Shown here piece by piece: positions 26,945-35,282 of a stretch of DNA of 64,000 bases (position 1 is the stretch's first letter; every line of letters starts with the position of its first letter). Position numbers and translations under genes: made by a program. The notes beneath the pieces were generated by a model, which made no database searches, had not been told where the DNA came from, and saw nothing but the letters and a program-made list of their open reading frames with translations. Origin of the DNA: Polynucleobacter sp. MWH-UH19D (lineage in GTDB: Bacteria > Pseudomonadota > Gammaproteobacteria > Burkholderiales > Burkholderiaceae); contig NZ_CP099571.1 in the NCBI RefSeq assembly GCF_040409795.1, forward strand, positions 434,001 through 498,000, given 5' to 3'.

Positions 26945-29440
26945 ATGGCTGAATCCCGCTCACGTACCGTTACGTTGAACCCTGGCATGATGGGTTCTGG
27001 GGATTCAGTTGTGCAGGCCTTAAAAGTGCCCCCGCATTCTGTAGAAGCTGAGCAATCACTGCTCGGTGGTCTACTTATCGATAACTCTTCTTGGGATAAC
27101 CTGGGTGGAGTATTAAACGATAAAGATTTCTATCGTCCTGAGCATGCTTTGATCTACAAGGTCATTGCGCGGCTCATTAGCGATAATCATCCTGCCGACG
27201 TGATTACGGTTTATGACGCTGTTAAGTCTGAACAGGGCGGTGATTTAGTTAGTATTGATTACTTAAATTCATTAGCGCAGAACACACCAAGCGCTGCGAA
27301 CATTAAAGGCTATGCCGACATTGTTCGTGATCGAAGCATTCTGCGTCGACTTATCGAAGTGTCTGACAGTATTGTGAACTCCGCTTTTGTTCCTGAAGGG
27401 CGCACAGTCAGAACGCTCCTAGATGAAGCTGAGTCCCGTATTTTGCAAATCGGCGAAGAGGGTAGCCGTAAGGCAGATTATCTCGAGATCGAACCGCTCT
27501 TAAAAAGCGTAGTCGCCCGTATTGATGAGTTATATAACCGTCAAGGTGGCAGTGACATTACCGGTATCGCTACCGGCTTTATTGATTTAGATAAACAAAC
27601 TAGTGGCCTGCAAAAAGGCGATTTGGTTATTGTTGCTGGAAGACCTTCAATGGGTAAAGCTCAGCCGCTAGATGCGAAGATCAAAACGATTGATGGTTGG
27701 AAGTTGATGGGCGACCTTCGCTTTGGTGATCGCCTGGCATCGGTTGATGGTCAGTTTTCCATGGTGACTGGCATATACCCTCAGGGTATTAAGCAGATCT
27801 ACAAGGTTACTCTTTCGGATGGTCGCCAAGCCGAGTGTTGTGATGAGCATTTGTGGCGCGTGATGTATCGTGATTGGTCTGAGCCACGCGTAATCAACAC
27901 CAAGCGTTTAATGGAAATGCTGCAGTGTGTGCGCTACAAAAATAGATTATGGATTGATCCAGTCTCTGGAGACTTTGGGCATTCGAATGCATTGCCAATT
28001 CATCCATGGGTATTAGGTGCATTATTAGGTGATGGTACTTTAGCTCTTTCGCACAAAAGTGTGTCTTTTTCCACTAAATCTCCTGAGCTCGTAGAGCGCA
28101 TGAATATGCTTGCAGGCTATGAAATGGAGATGGTGCATGCAGGCGCTTACGACTGGAGAATTGTCTCTAAAGAGAGGGTTGCGGTAAATGGCACTAGACA
28201 ATATGTATCTAAAAATTACTTTAGAGCTGCCCTAGGAGATGTGGGTGTTTTAGGTTGCAGAAGTTTTGATAAATTTATCCCCACTACTTATTTAGAAGCG
28301 AATAGAAATTCCCGCCTTGCTTTATTCCAAGGTTTGATGGATACGGATGGTTGGATTGAAAAGTGGGGATCTATTCGTTTTTGCACTGCAAGTAAACAAC
28401 TATCAGAGGATGTGGCTACCTTAGCGAGATCTTTGGGTGGTTTCTGCTCAATCGCCACTAAGCAATCTAGTTATACCTATCTAGGCGAAAAGAAACAGGG
28501 TCGTTTGACCTATGTTTTAAATATGAGCTTTGATGCCGGCTTCCAAGCATTTACTTTGCCTGAGAAGAAAGAAAGATTGAGAGCAAGCTGGGATCGTCAA
28601 CGTCGTTTGACGTTCAGAAGTATTGAGCCGTCGAGAGTGGCTCAAGCACAATGTATTTCTGTAAGTCATCCTCAAAGGACTTACATTACTAATGATTATG
28701 TTGTTACGCATAACACAGCGTTTGCACTCAATATCGCGGAGAACGTTGCTTTGGCAGAAGGTTTGCCAGTCGTCGTCTTCTCTATGGAGATGTCAGGTGA
28801 GCAATTAGCAGCCCGTCTATTGGGCTCTGTAGGGCGCGTTGATCAAGGTCGTATGCGTACTGGAAAATTGCAAGATGATGAGTGGCCACGTGTTACTGAT
28901 GCCATTGCTCGATTAAGCAACACACAGATTTTGATTGATGAGACTGGCTCACTTTCTAGTTTGGAATTGCGTGCTCGTGCTCGCCGCATTGCTAGAAATT
29001 TTGGCGGCACATTGGGCCTGGTAGTGATTGATTATTTGCAGCTCATGAGTGGCTCAGGCTCAGAAAACCGTGCTACGGAGATTTCTGAAATCTCTCGCTC
29101 ATTAAAGTCTCTCGCAAAAGAATTGCAATGCCCTGTTGTTGCGCTTTCGCAGTTAAATCGTGGATTAGAGCAACGCCCAAATAAGCGTCCAATCATGTCT
29201 GACTTACGTGAGTCTGGTGCGATCGAGCAAGATGCTGACTTGATCATGTTTATTTATCGCGATGAGGTGTATCACCCAGATACGACTACCGATAAAGGTG
29301 TGGCAGAGATCATCATTGGTAAACAGCGTAACGGCCCTATTGGTACAGTGCGCTTGAGCTGGCAAGGGCCTTTTACTAAGTTTGATAATTTAGCGATAGG
29401 TTCTATAGGCTACTCATCTGGCGGTTACGAGCCGTTCTAA
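26945..29440 (+). CDS. dnaB: Replicative DNA helicase DnaB precursor interrupted by an intein
   Basis: 831 aa precursor. DnaB unwinds DNA at the fork as a hexamer and recruits primase. The N-extein holds the helical N-terminal domain (P-P-H-S-V-E-A-E-Q-S-L-L-G-G) and ends at A-G-R-P-S-M-G-K. Residues 239-590 are an intein. The C-extein resumes with T-A-F-A-L-N-I, which restores the Walker A loop G-R-P-S-M-G-K-T, and goes on with Walker B (V-V-I-D-Y-L-Q-L-M), S-Q-L-N-R-G-L-E and the arginine finger region. After splicing the helicase would be 479 aa, a normal DnaB size. Without splicing the ATP site is destroyed, so splicing is essential for the cell. Confidence 0.97.
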   Translation: MAESRSRTVTLNPGMMGSGDSVVQALKVPPHSVEAEQSLLGGLLIDNSSWDNLGGVLNDKDFYRPEHALIYKVIARLISDNHPADVITVYDAVKSEQGGDLVSIDYLNSLAQNTPSAANIKGYADIVRDRSILRRLIEVSDSIVNSAFVPEGRTVRTLLDEAESRILQIGEEGSRKADYLEIEPLLKSVVARIDELYNRQGGSDITGIATGFIDLDKQTSGLQKGDLVIVAGRPSMGKAQPLDAKIKTIDGWKLMGDLRFGDRLASVDGQFSMVTGIYPQGIKQIYKVTLSDGRQAECCDEHLWRVMYRDWSEPRVINTKRLMEMLQCVRYKNRLWIDPVSGDFGHSNALPIHPWVLGALLGDGTLALSHKSVSFSTKSPELVERMNMLAGYEMEMVHAGAYDWRIVSKERVAVNGTRQYVSKNYFRAALGDVGVLGCRSFDKFIPTTYLEANRNSRLALFQGLMDTDGWIEKWGSIRFCTASKQLSEDVATLARSLGGFCSIATKQSSYTYLGEKKQGRLTYVLNMSFDAGFQAFTLPEKKERLRASWDRQRRLTFRSIEPSRVAQAQCISVSHPQRTYITNDYVVTHNTAFALNIAENVALAEGLPVVVFSMEMSGEQLAARLLGSVGRVDQGRMRTGKLQDDEWPRVTDAIARLSNTQILIDETGSLSSLELRARARRIARNFGGTLGLVVIDYLQLMSGSGSENRATEISEISRSLKSLAKELQCPVVALSQLNRGLEQRPNKRPIMSDLRESGAIEQDADLIMFIYRDEVYHPDTTTDKGVAEIIIGKQRNGPIGTVRLSWQGPFTKFDNLAIGSIGYSSGGYEPF
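27659..28714 (+). mobile_element. DnaB intein with LAGLIDADG homing endonuclease, class 3 type
   Basis: 352 residues (239-590 of the precursor) inserted in the Walker A loop between Lys and Thr. It starts with Ala, not Cys/Ser/Thr. Block B reads E-H-L-W-R-V, with His302 and Trp304; block F has Cys570 in A-Q-C-I-S-V; block G is V-V-T-H-N with Thr588, His589, Asn590 and +1 Thr591. This Trp/Cys/Thr triplet with a missing N-terminal nucleophile is the signature of class 3 inteins, in which the block F cysteine attacks first. Two LAGLIDADG motifs, L-G-A-L-L-G-D-G-T-L (357-366) and F-Q-G-L-M-D-T-D-G-W (461-470), keep their acidic residues, so the homing endonuclease may be active. Confidence 0.93.
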
Positions 29441-29447
29441 CAGAATC

Positions 29448-29981
29448 TCACTTCGAGGTGATGCGTCTAGCCTCAGTAAATTTTGCGGCCCAATAGGGTG
29501 AGGTAATGTAGTCAATTCGTACCGTTCCGCCTGCACTCGGTGCATGCACAAATCTTCCTTGACCAACATAAATTCCTGCGTGTGAGTATTTTTCACCAGT
29601 AGTGTTAAAGAACACTAAGTCGCCTGGAGCGGGCGGACCGTTTTCAATGCTAAAACCTTGTGTACTCATTTGCTGGGTGGTACGTGGCAATTTAATTCCA
29701 GCGGCTTTGTTGTAGACGTAAACGATTAGTCCACTGCAATCAAAGCCTCCCTTAGGGGTGTTGCCGCCATAGCGATAAGGGACATCTACCAAACCAATTG
29801 CAGCAATCGAAATGCCTTCTGTACCAACACTGGTATCTTGTTTAAATTGAGCAACTTTAGCTTGATTGGATTTACTGCCAAAGGTGCTACATCCCGCTAA
29901 GAACAGCATGGTACAAATAAAAATGCCGCACCCCAGGAGAGTGCGGCATGAGAGGGCTTTTTTAAAGTGCGTCAGCAGCAT
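29448..29981 (-). CDS. NlpC/P60 cell-wall hydrolase lipoprotein
   Basis: 177 aa from the ATG at 29981, which overlaps the end of phoH by 20 bases. A lipoprotein signal ends in L-A-G-C (Cys31). The mature protein is an NlpC/P60 cysteine peptidase with Cys82 (F-D-C-S-G-L), His134 (S-H-A-G-I-Y) and His146 (V-H-A-P-S). It probably cleaves the stem peptide of peptidoglycan (D-Glu-mDAP bond) like Spr/MepS and belongs to the cell envelope. It converges on dnaB with only seven bases between stops and no visible terminator. It looks co-transcribed with phoH. Confidence 0.92.
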   Translation of the reverse strand: MLLTHFKKALSCRTLLGCGIFICTMLFLAGCSTFGSKSNQAKVAQFKQDTSVGTEGISIAAIGLVDVPYRYGGNTPKGGFDCSGLIVYVYNKAAGIKLPRTTQQMSTQGFSIENGPPAPGDLVFFNTTGEKYSHAGIYVGQGRFVHAPSAGGTVRIDYITSPYWAAKFTEARRITSK

Positions 29982-31608
29982 GATCCGCAAGACGTGAACG
30001 CTCGCCACGCGCCAATGTGACGTGACCGCTATGGCGCCAACCCTTAAATCGATCGACCACATACGTGAGGCCAGAAGAGCCTTCGGTTAAGTATGGTGTA
30101 TCAATCTGAGCAATATTACCTAGGCATACAATTTTGGTTCCGGGGCCAGCGCGAGTCACTAAAGTCTTCATTTGTTTTGGAGTTAAGTTTTGCGCTTCAT
30201 CAATAATGACAAATTTACTCACAAATGTTCTGCCACGCATGAAGTTCATGCTTTTCACTTTAATGCGCGAACGAATAAGCTCTTGAGTCGCAGCGCGACC
30301 CCATTCCCCAGCATCGTCATTACGCTGCAGGACTTCTAGGTTGTCATCAAACGCCCCCATCCAAGGCTGCATTTTTTCTTCTTCAGTTCCAGGTAAAAAG
30401 CCAATGTCTTCACCCACAGGAACGGTCGCACGAGTAATGATGATTTCGTTATAGCGCTTGCTATCGAGGACTTGCTCAAGACCAGCAGCCAATGCCAGCA
30501 AGGTTTTGCCAGTTCCCGCTTGACCCAATAAGGTAACAAAGTCGATATCTGGGTTCATCAGTAGGTTCATGGCGAAGTTTTGTTCGCGATTACGCGCTGT
30601 CACGCTCCAGACATTATTCTTCTGATGTGAAAAATCTCGCAAGGTTTGCAACAAGGCAGTTTTGCCATTGATTTCTTTAACGTGTGCGTAGAATGGTGTC
30701 GAGCCATCAGGATTTTCTTGATAAACAAATTGATTTACTAACATGCTCGGCACATTTGGGCCGGTGACGCGGTAGTACATGGTTCCTGATTTGGAATCCG
30801 CCCAGCTCTCCATATCTTTGCCGTGTTTTGGCCAAAAGTCCGCAGGTAATGACAGCACACCTGAGTACATCAAATCGCGATCTTCTAATACTTGATCGTT
30901 AAAGTAATCTTCAGCAGGTAAGCCTAGGGCACGTGCTTTAATGCGCATATTGATATCTTTGGATACCAATACCACTTCTTGGCCATTACGCGTTTTTTGC
31001 AGTTCACTTACCACTGCCAAAATCAGATTGTCGCCTTTACCTTCAGGAAGTCCTTCTGGTAATGCTTGGGTAGAGAGTTTGGTTTGGAAATACAGGCGAC
31101 CAGAAACATCTTGGTTACCCAATTTATTCAATGGAATGCCGTCATCTAGGGTGCCACTGGTGCCAGCAATGAGTTGGTCTAAGGAGCGACTAACAGTACG
31201 GGCATTACGGGCTACCTCAGTCATGCCTTTCTTGTGATTGTCTAACTCTTCCAAGGTGGTCATTGGTAGATATAGATCATGCTCAGAGAAGCGGAACAGA
31301 GAGCTTGGGTCATGCATCAACACATTGGTATCGAGCACAAATAAACTGGGTGGTCCTGTGCGAATGACGCGTTTTGGTTTTGCAGGAGCGCTTACCTTGC
31401 CTTCGCCTCTTGCAGGGCTGCGATCCGCTTTAATCTTTTCTAGAGCAACCTCTGCAGCTGATAAATCCTCTTCCGCATCATTCACCCACTCAGCTGTATC
31501 AAGCGCAACTGTTTTTGCTGGTGCAGGACGTTTCTTTAAATCAGGAGTGTCCTTGCGGCTCAGTTTTACTTGATCAGCAATTTGGGTTGGGATGGGTGGC
31601 AATGGCAT
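29962..31608 (-). CDS. PIN domain plus PhoH-like ATPase (PhoH2 type)
   Basis: 548 aa from the ATG at 31608, which has AGGAG eight bases upstream. After a low-complexity Lys/Pro/Ala-rich segment a PIN ribonuclease domain follows (F-V-L-D-T-N-V-L-M-H-D-P, E-E-L-D, R-N-A-R-T, D-I-N-M-R), then a PhoH ATPase domain with Walker A G-Q-A-G-T-G-K-T and Walker B V-I-I-D-E-A-Q-N. Such PIN-PhoH fusions have shown RNA helicase/RNase activity. The name does not prove a link to phosphate starvation. Upstream lies a structured leader with terminators, so expression may be attenuated. Confidence 0.93.
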   Translation of the reverse strand: MPLPPIPTQIADQVKLSRKDTPDLKKRPAPAKTVALDTAEWVNDAEEDLSAAEVALEKIKADRSPARGEGKVSAPAKPKRVIRTGPPSLFVLDTNVLMHDPSSLFRFSEHDLYLPMTTLEELDNHKKGMTEVARNARTVSRSLDQLIAGTSGTLDDGIPLNKLGNQDVSGRLYFQTKLSTQALPEGLPEGKGDNLILAVVSELQKTRNGQEVVLVSKDINMRIKARALGLPAEDYFNDQVLEDRDLMYSGVLSLPADFWPKHGKDMESWADSKSGTMYYRVTGPNVPSMLVNQFVYQENPDGSTPFYAHVKEINGKTALLQTLRDFSHQKNNVWSVTARNREQNFAMNLLMNPDIDFVTLLGQAGTGKTLLALAAGLEQVLDSKRYNEIIITRATVPVGEDIGFLPGTEEEKMQPWMGAFDDNLEVLQRNDDAGEWGRAATQELIRSRIKVKSMNFMRGRTFVSKFVIIDEAQNLTPKQMKTLVTRAGPGTKIVCLGNIAQIDTPYLTEGSSGLTYVVDRFKGWRHSGHVTLARGERSRLADHAADAL

Positions 31609-31624
31609 GCAGACTCTCCTAAAA

Positions 31625-31658
31625 GAAAAAACCGTCAAGCGGGGTGCATTGACGGTTT
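31625..31658 (-). terminator. Rho-independent terminator just before phoH
   Basis: Minus strand AAACCGTCAA / TTGACGGTTT with a ten-base loop, followed by TTTTTTC. It ends about ten bases before the ribosome-binding site of the phoH-like gene. Confidence 0.8.
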
Positions 31659-31684
31659 ATTGCGAAACTAGTTGTAAGTGCATC

Positions 31685-31712
31685 AGAAAAACGGAGGGGG
31701 TGGTTCCCCGTA
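31685..31712 (-). terminator. Second terminator-like hairpin in the phoH leader
   Basis: Minus strand ACGGGG...CCCC-CT-CCGT with a T run (TTTTTC). The stem has a two-base bulge, so it is weaker than the downstream one. Confidence 0.45.
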
Positions 31713-31787
31713 CCTGCTGTGAGTTGCTCAGGCTGTTGATTCAAACGGATTGTCAGACTTTCCCGTCGTTTACGGTGCATGTAGACC

Positions 31788-31815
31788 ACTTTACCCCAAA
31801 TTTTGGGGTTTGCAA
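31788..31815 (-). promoter_or_regulatory. Candidate promoter with palindromic spacer
   Basis: Minus strand TTGCAA, 16-base spacer, TAAAGT. The spacer is filled by the inverted repeat ACCCCAAA / TTTGGGGT (31793-31809), which could bind a regulator between the -35 and -10 boxes. Confidence 0.45.
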
Positions 31816-31842
31816 GCACCTCGTATCAAATTGTTGTAAAAA

Positions 31843-32310
31843 TCAATTAGCAGCTTTGGCAGCCTCTAAAACTTCAGCCACATGGCCTGGTACTTTAAGG
31901 CCGCGCCATTCTTTGACTAACATGCCGCTTGAGTCAAATAGGAAGGTGCTACGTTCAATGCCACGCACTTGTTTGCCATACATATTTTTCATTTTGATGA
32001 CACCAAATAGTTGGCAAAGTTTTTCATCGGTATCAGCAACCAACTCAAAAGGTAGACCTAATTTGCTACGAAAATTATCGTGTGATTTAAGGCTATCCCG
32101 AGAAACGCCGACCACTAGAGTATTTGCCTTGGTAAAAGCTTCAATGTTGTCGCGAAACTCTCCAGACTCAGCAGTGCAGCCAGGAGTCATATCCTTAGGG
32201 TAAAAGTAAAGAACCAACTTTTTTCCTTTAGCGGAATCTGGCGTAAATGTAAGACCGGATGTCGCAGGAATCGCGCATGCTGGAATGGGTTTGCCGATAG
32301 CTACTGTCAT
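31843..32310 (-). CDS. bcp: Peroxiredoxin (Bcp/PrxQ family)
   Basis: 155 aa thiol peroxidase reducing H2O2 and organic peroxides in the cytoplasm. The catalytic motif is Y-P-K-D-M-T-P-G-C-T-A-E-S with peroxidatic Cys45. The resolving Cys five residues on, known from E. coli Bcp (C-T-x3-C), is replaced (C-T-A-E-S-G-E), so it is a one-Cys or otherwise resolved form; Cys12 and the Cys in K-L-C-Q-L-F are other candidates. It lies downstream of arnD on the same strand. Confidence 0.93.
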   Translation of the reverse strand: MTVAIGKPIPACAIPATSGLTFTPDSAKGKKLVLYFYPKDMTPGCTAESGEFRDNIEAFTKANTLVVGVSRDSLKSHDNFRSKLGLPFELVADTDEKLCQLFGVIKMKNMYGKQVRGIERSTFLFDSSGMLVKEWRGLKVPGHVAEVLEAAKAAN

Positions 32311-32350
32311 GATGATTCCCTTTTTAATATGTCTCTAGATTAATCTTGAT

Positions 32351-33268
32351 TTAGTTATTTTGAATAATTAATTCACCGCTTCGATTGGGGATTTCCCCCC
32401 AGGTCAGTGGTAATACCGCTATTTTATCGAGTTGATTCGTTGCTTTCCAAGATTTGTGGAGTTTGCCCATAGTAACGAGGTCGTGGCCTTGGTTTAGCCA
32501 CCCCATCAGCAGCTTTTCAAAGGCTGGCAAGAGCTTTTGCCCTTCAAGTTCAGCATGCAATGTAAAGACTTGATCGTTGGGGTTGCTCTTGGTGATTTCC
32601 AAGATCTTGTCTGCCGCACCAAACTCATCAGCACCATCAATGCCAATGAGTTCATCAAATGTGGGAAGGGTTGTTGGATATTGCACATGCTTGGCATTGC
32701 CAGAAGATAGTGCCAGACGATAGGGCATTAGATTGGGTTCGGCGCGACCATCGGATGAGTATTGAATACCCCATTGATCTAATTGCTCAAAAGCGGCCTC
32801 ATTCATTTGCCATCCAGCAGCGCCATACGTTACTGGCGCATGCCTAAATATTTCTATAAAGCGATCCCAGCTTCTTTGCATCATCGCTTTTGTCCATGAT
32901 GCGTCTCGGTGGCGAACTGCATCTTGCCAAGCAACATGATCCCAAGTGTGAATACCGGTTTCATGTCCAGCTTGATCAATTGCACGCATTTGTGCAGCTG
33001 CTTTTTTCCCAATATCTGGGCCAGGAAGCAATACCCCATAAAGCAAGGTTTTGATTCCGTAGTGCTCAACTACTGAGGTGCGACTCACTTTGCTCAGGAA
33101 GCCTGGGCGAAAAACACGCTTAAGTGCCCAGCCAGTATGGTCTGGACCAAGGCTAAATAAGAAAGTAGCTTTTAAATCAAAGCGCGCTAGGGTTCGCGCT
33201 AGATTGGGCACACCCTCTTGGGTGCCGCGTAAGGTATCTACGTCAACCTTGAGAGCAATCTTTGCCAT
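32351..33268 (-). CDS. arnD: 4-deoxy-4-formamido-L-arabinose-phosphoundecaprenol deformylase ArnD
   Basis: 305 aa NodB-type polysaccharide deacetylase. It removes the formyl group from undecaprenyl-phosphate-L-Ara4FN to make the L-Ara4N donor for lipid A. Motifs: K-V-D-V-D-T-L-R-G-T near the N-terminus (catalytic and metal Asp), H-E-T-G-I-H-T-W-D-H (metal His), and the late F-T-L-H-A-E-L-E-G. It follows the dehydrogenase part of arnA, the standard order within arn operons. Confidence 0.95.
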   Translation of the reverse strand: MAKIALKVDVDTLRGTQEGVPNLARTLARFDLKATFLFSLGPDHTGWALKRVFRPGFLSKVSRTSVVEHYGIKTLLYGVLLPGPDIGKKAAAQMRAIDQAGHETGIHTWDHVAWQDAVRHRDASWTKAMMQRSWDRFIEIFRHAPVTYGAAGWQMNEAAFEQLDQWGIQYSSDGRAEPNLMPYRLALSSGNAKHVQYPTTLPTFDELIGIDGADEFGAADKILEITKSNPNDQVFTLHAELEGQKLLPAFEKLLMGWLNQGHDLVTMGKLHKSWKATNQLDKIAVLPLTWGEIPNRSGELIIQNN

Positions 33269-33308
33269 GAATCCGAGTTGTTTGCTTTTGCTTTACGTTT
33301 ATATTTGT

Positions 33309-34355
33309 TTATTCTTTATCAACTAGTGAGCGTGCTTTTTCCACATCTTGGCGATAAGCCTCAAAAATATTCTTGAGAGCATCAGCCATGGTCGTGGTTG
33401 GTTTCCAACCCAGTTCGCTCATGGTGTTGGCAATTGCAGGCACCCGATTCTGAACGTCTTGATAGCCTTCACCATAGTAGGCGCCTGAAGTGGTCTCAAC
33501 AATCTTCACATCGTTTGCTGTTTTAGCGTACTCAGGAATGCTACGCGCAATATCCAGCATTTGATTTGCGAGTTCACGAACGGAGTGATTATTTTTTGGG
33601 TTGCCAATGTTATAGATTTTGCCGTTGGCTACACCATCTTTATTGTCGATAATGCGCATTAAGGCATCAATGCCATCATCAACATAAGTGAAGGCCCGTT
33701 TTTGAGCCCCACCATCTACTAAGTTAATCGGTTCGCCGCGAACAATGTGACCTAAGAATTGTGTGACTACGCGTGATGAACCTTCTTTGGGTGTGTAGAT
33801 GCTGTCTAGGCCAGGACCAATCCAATTAAAAGGGCGGAACAAGGTAAAGCGAAGACCTTCCATGCCGTAACCCCAAATTACGCGATCCATTAATTGCTTA
33901 GAGCAAGCGTAGATCCAGCGTGGTTTACTGATAGGGCCATACACCATGCTTGAAGATGATGGGTCAAATTCACTGTCTTCACACATGCCATAAACCTCTG
34001 AGGTTGATGGAAATACCAAATGCTTTTTGTATTTAACAGCCGAGCGAACGATGGGAAGATTTGCTTCAAAATCAAGCTCAAATACTTTGAGCGGTTGCTG
34101 TACGTAAGTGGCGGGTGTTGCAATTGCAACGAGAGGCAAAATAACATCGCATTTACGAATGTGATACTCAACCCATTCTTTATTGATGGTGATATCGCCT
34201 TCGAAGAAGTGCATCCGGGGGTGATTGATTAAATCTCCTAAGCGATCATTCTGCATATCCATGCCATAGACATCCCAGTCGGTTGTCTCGAGAATGCGCT
34301 TTGAAAGGTGATGACCAATAAAGCCATTAACACCAAGAATGAGTACTTTTTTCAT
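33309..34355 (-). CDS. arnA: UDP-glucuronate dehydrogenase/decarboxylase (ArnA C-terminal half as a separate gene)
   Basis: 348 aa NAD-dependent SDR-family enzyme that oxidises and decarboxylates UDP-glucuronate to UDP-4-keto-pentose. N-terminal G-V-N-G-F-I-G-H-H-L cofactor loop, Ser119-Glu120 in S-T-S-E-V-Y-G, Tyr149 and Lys153 (Y-A-C-S-K) are the ArnA catalytic residues. In E. coli this is the C-terminal domain of one 660-aa protein; here it is a stand-alone gene 57 bases after the formyltransferase gene, both with full domains, so this is a true split and not a frameshift. Confidence 0.94.
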   Translation of the reverse strand: MKKVLILGVNGFIGHHLSKRILETTDWDVYGMDMQNDRLGDLINHPRMHFFEGDITINKEWVEYHIRKCDVILPLVAIATPATYVQQPLKVFELDFEANLPIVRSAVKYKKHLVFPSTSEVYGMCEDSEFDPSSSSMVYGPISKPRWIYACSKQLMDRVIWGYGMEGLRFTLFRPFNWIGPGLDSIYTPKEGSSRVVTQFLGHIVRGEPINLVDGGAQKRAFTYVDDGIDALMRIIDNKDGVANGKIYNIGNPKNNHSVRELANQMLDIARSIPEYAKTANDVKIVETTSGAYYGEGYQDVQNRVPAIANTMSELGWKPTTTMADALKNIFEAYRQDVEKARSLVDKE

Positions 34356-34412
34356 CTTTACTGCCTCGTATTAATCAAATGTGCTGCTTCTGAATTGTTT
34401 CTAAATCTATTC

Positions 34413-35282
34413 TTATTTGTCTGCGGGGAGCCATTCTAAGATCTCTAGGGCTTGTTGGTCGCCACAAATGCCGAATACCCGATTATCAACCACTTGGATA
34501 CCTAAAGCCCCTAGATTGAGCTTGTCTGGAAAAGGACCCTTTAGGCTGGTGCGGGCAACAATCATCATTTTGCTGTCATGTTCTATAAAAGCGCCTGGAT
34601 AAGGGGGTGCAACTGCCCTGACAAGGTCGTGAACCTGCTTGGCAGTTTGATCCCAGTGAATCTGGCCATCAGCGGGCTTTCTGCCGCCAAAATAGCTCCC
34701 TTTTTGCAAATCATTGGGTTTACGGGGGACATTCCCATGTAAAAGGGCGGGGAGTACTTCATGAATGACCTTGACTGCTGCGTCGCTAACTTTGGCAAAT
34801 ACCTCAGTGGCAGTTTCATCAGGGCCAATGCTCACTGCCAACTGATCAACAATATCACCCGCATCCGGTTTTTCTTCCATGATGTGCAGGGTGGCGCCCG
34901 TTTCAGTTTCCCCATGGAGAATCGCCCAGTTGACGGGAGCACGTCCACGATATTTGGGGAGTAATGATCCATGCATATTGAGCGCTGCGATTTTGGCGCA
35001 TGCCAGAATCTGCGCAGGAATCATGTAGCGATAGTAAAACGAGAAAATGTAATCAGGGGCAAGCGCTTGGAGTTGTGGAACAAGCCCAATCAATTCATTT
35101 GCACTTGGCGTGATGAAGGGAATACTGTTTTCTTTGCAGAGCTTGGCTACGCTACCAAACCAAACATTTTCATTGGGATCATCTTGATGAGTGACGACAA
35201 GGTCAATCTCAATGCCGGCTTTGAGCAGTTCTTTTAGGCAGTTAACGCCAACATTGTGATAAGCAAAGACAACTGCGCGCAA
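34413..35282 (-). CDS. UDP-L-Ara4N formyltransferase (ArnA N-terminal half as a separate gene)
   Basis: 289 aa. It formylates UDP-L-Ara4N with N10-formyl-tetrahydrofolate. The catalytic triad Asn102, His104 (N-M-H-G-S-L-L-P-K-Y-R-G) and Asp140 (P-D-A-G) has the same numbering as E. coli ArnA. The start is a TTG placed directly on the arnC stop; the sequence M-R-A-V-V-F-A-Y-H-N aligns with the family start M-K-T-V-V-F-A-Y-H-D, so no later ATG fits. Confidence 0.93.
   Translation of the reverse strand: MRAVVFAYHNVGVNCLKELLKAGIEIDLVVTHQDDPNENVWFGSVAKLCKENSIPFITPSANELIGLVPQLQALAPDYIFSFYYRYMIPAQILACAKIAALNMHGSLLPKYRGRAPVNWAILHGETETGATLHIMEEKPDAGDIVDQLAVSIGPDETATEVFAKVSDAAVKVIHEVLPALLHGNVPRKPNDLQKGSYFGGRKPADGQIHWDQTAKQVHDLVRAVAPPYPGAFIEHDSKMMIVARTSLKGPFPDKLNLGALGIQVVDNRVFGICGDQQALEILEWLPADK

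Larger units (their letters stand above)
31625..31781 (-). ncRNA. Candidate small RNA or attenuating leader upstream of phoH
   Basis: Between bcp and the phoH-like gene a promoter-like element (31788-31815) is followed by about 157 bases with two terminator-like hairpins: one with C-C-C-C/G-G-G-G pairing and TTTTT (31685-31712) and a strong one with ten-base stem and six Ts (31625-31658). The last T run runs into the phoH ribosome-binding site. This is either an independent small RNA or a leader in which transcription stops unless antitermination occurs. A 53-codon open frame (start M-H-R-K-R-R) covers it but has no ribosome-binding site. I do not recognise a known RNA family. Confidence 0.4.

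Noticed and set aside
27659..28714. DnaB insertion read as a frameshift or pseudogene
   Set aside because: The insertion is fully in frame, has intein blocks and endonuclease motifs, and splicing restores a perfect Walker A.
31622..31780. 53-codon frame M-H-R-K-R-R... across the phoH leader
   Set aside because: No ribosome-binding site, and its end is formed by the terminator hairpin and T run (poly-Phe), so it is probably not coding.
33309..35282. Two-gene arnA as a broken bifunctional gene
   Set aside because: Both halves have complete catalytic sets, own start codons, and a 57-bp spacer, so a genuine split is more likely than decay.
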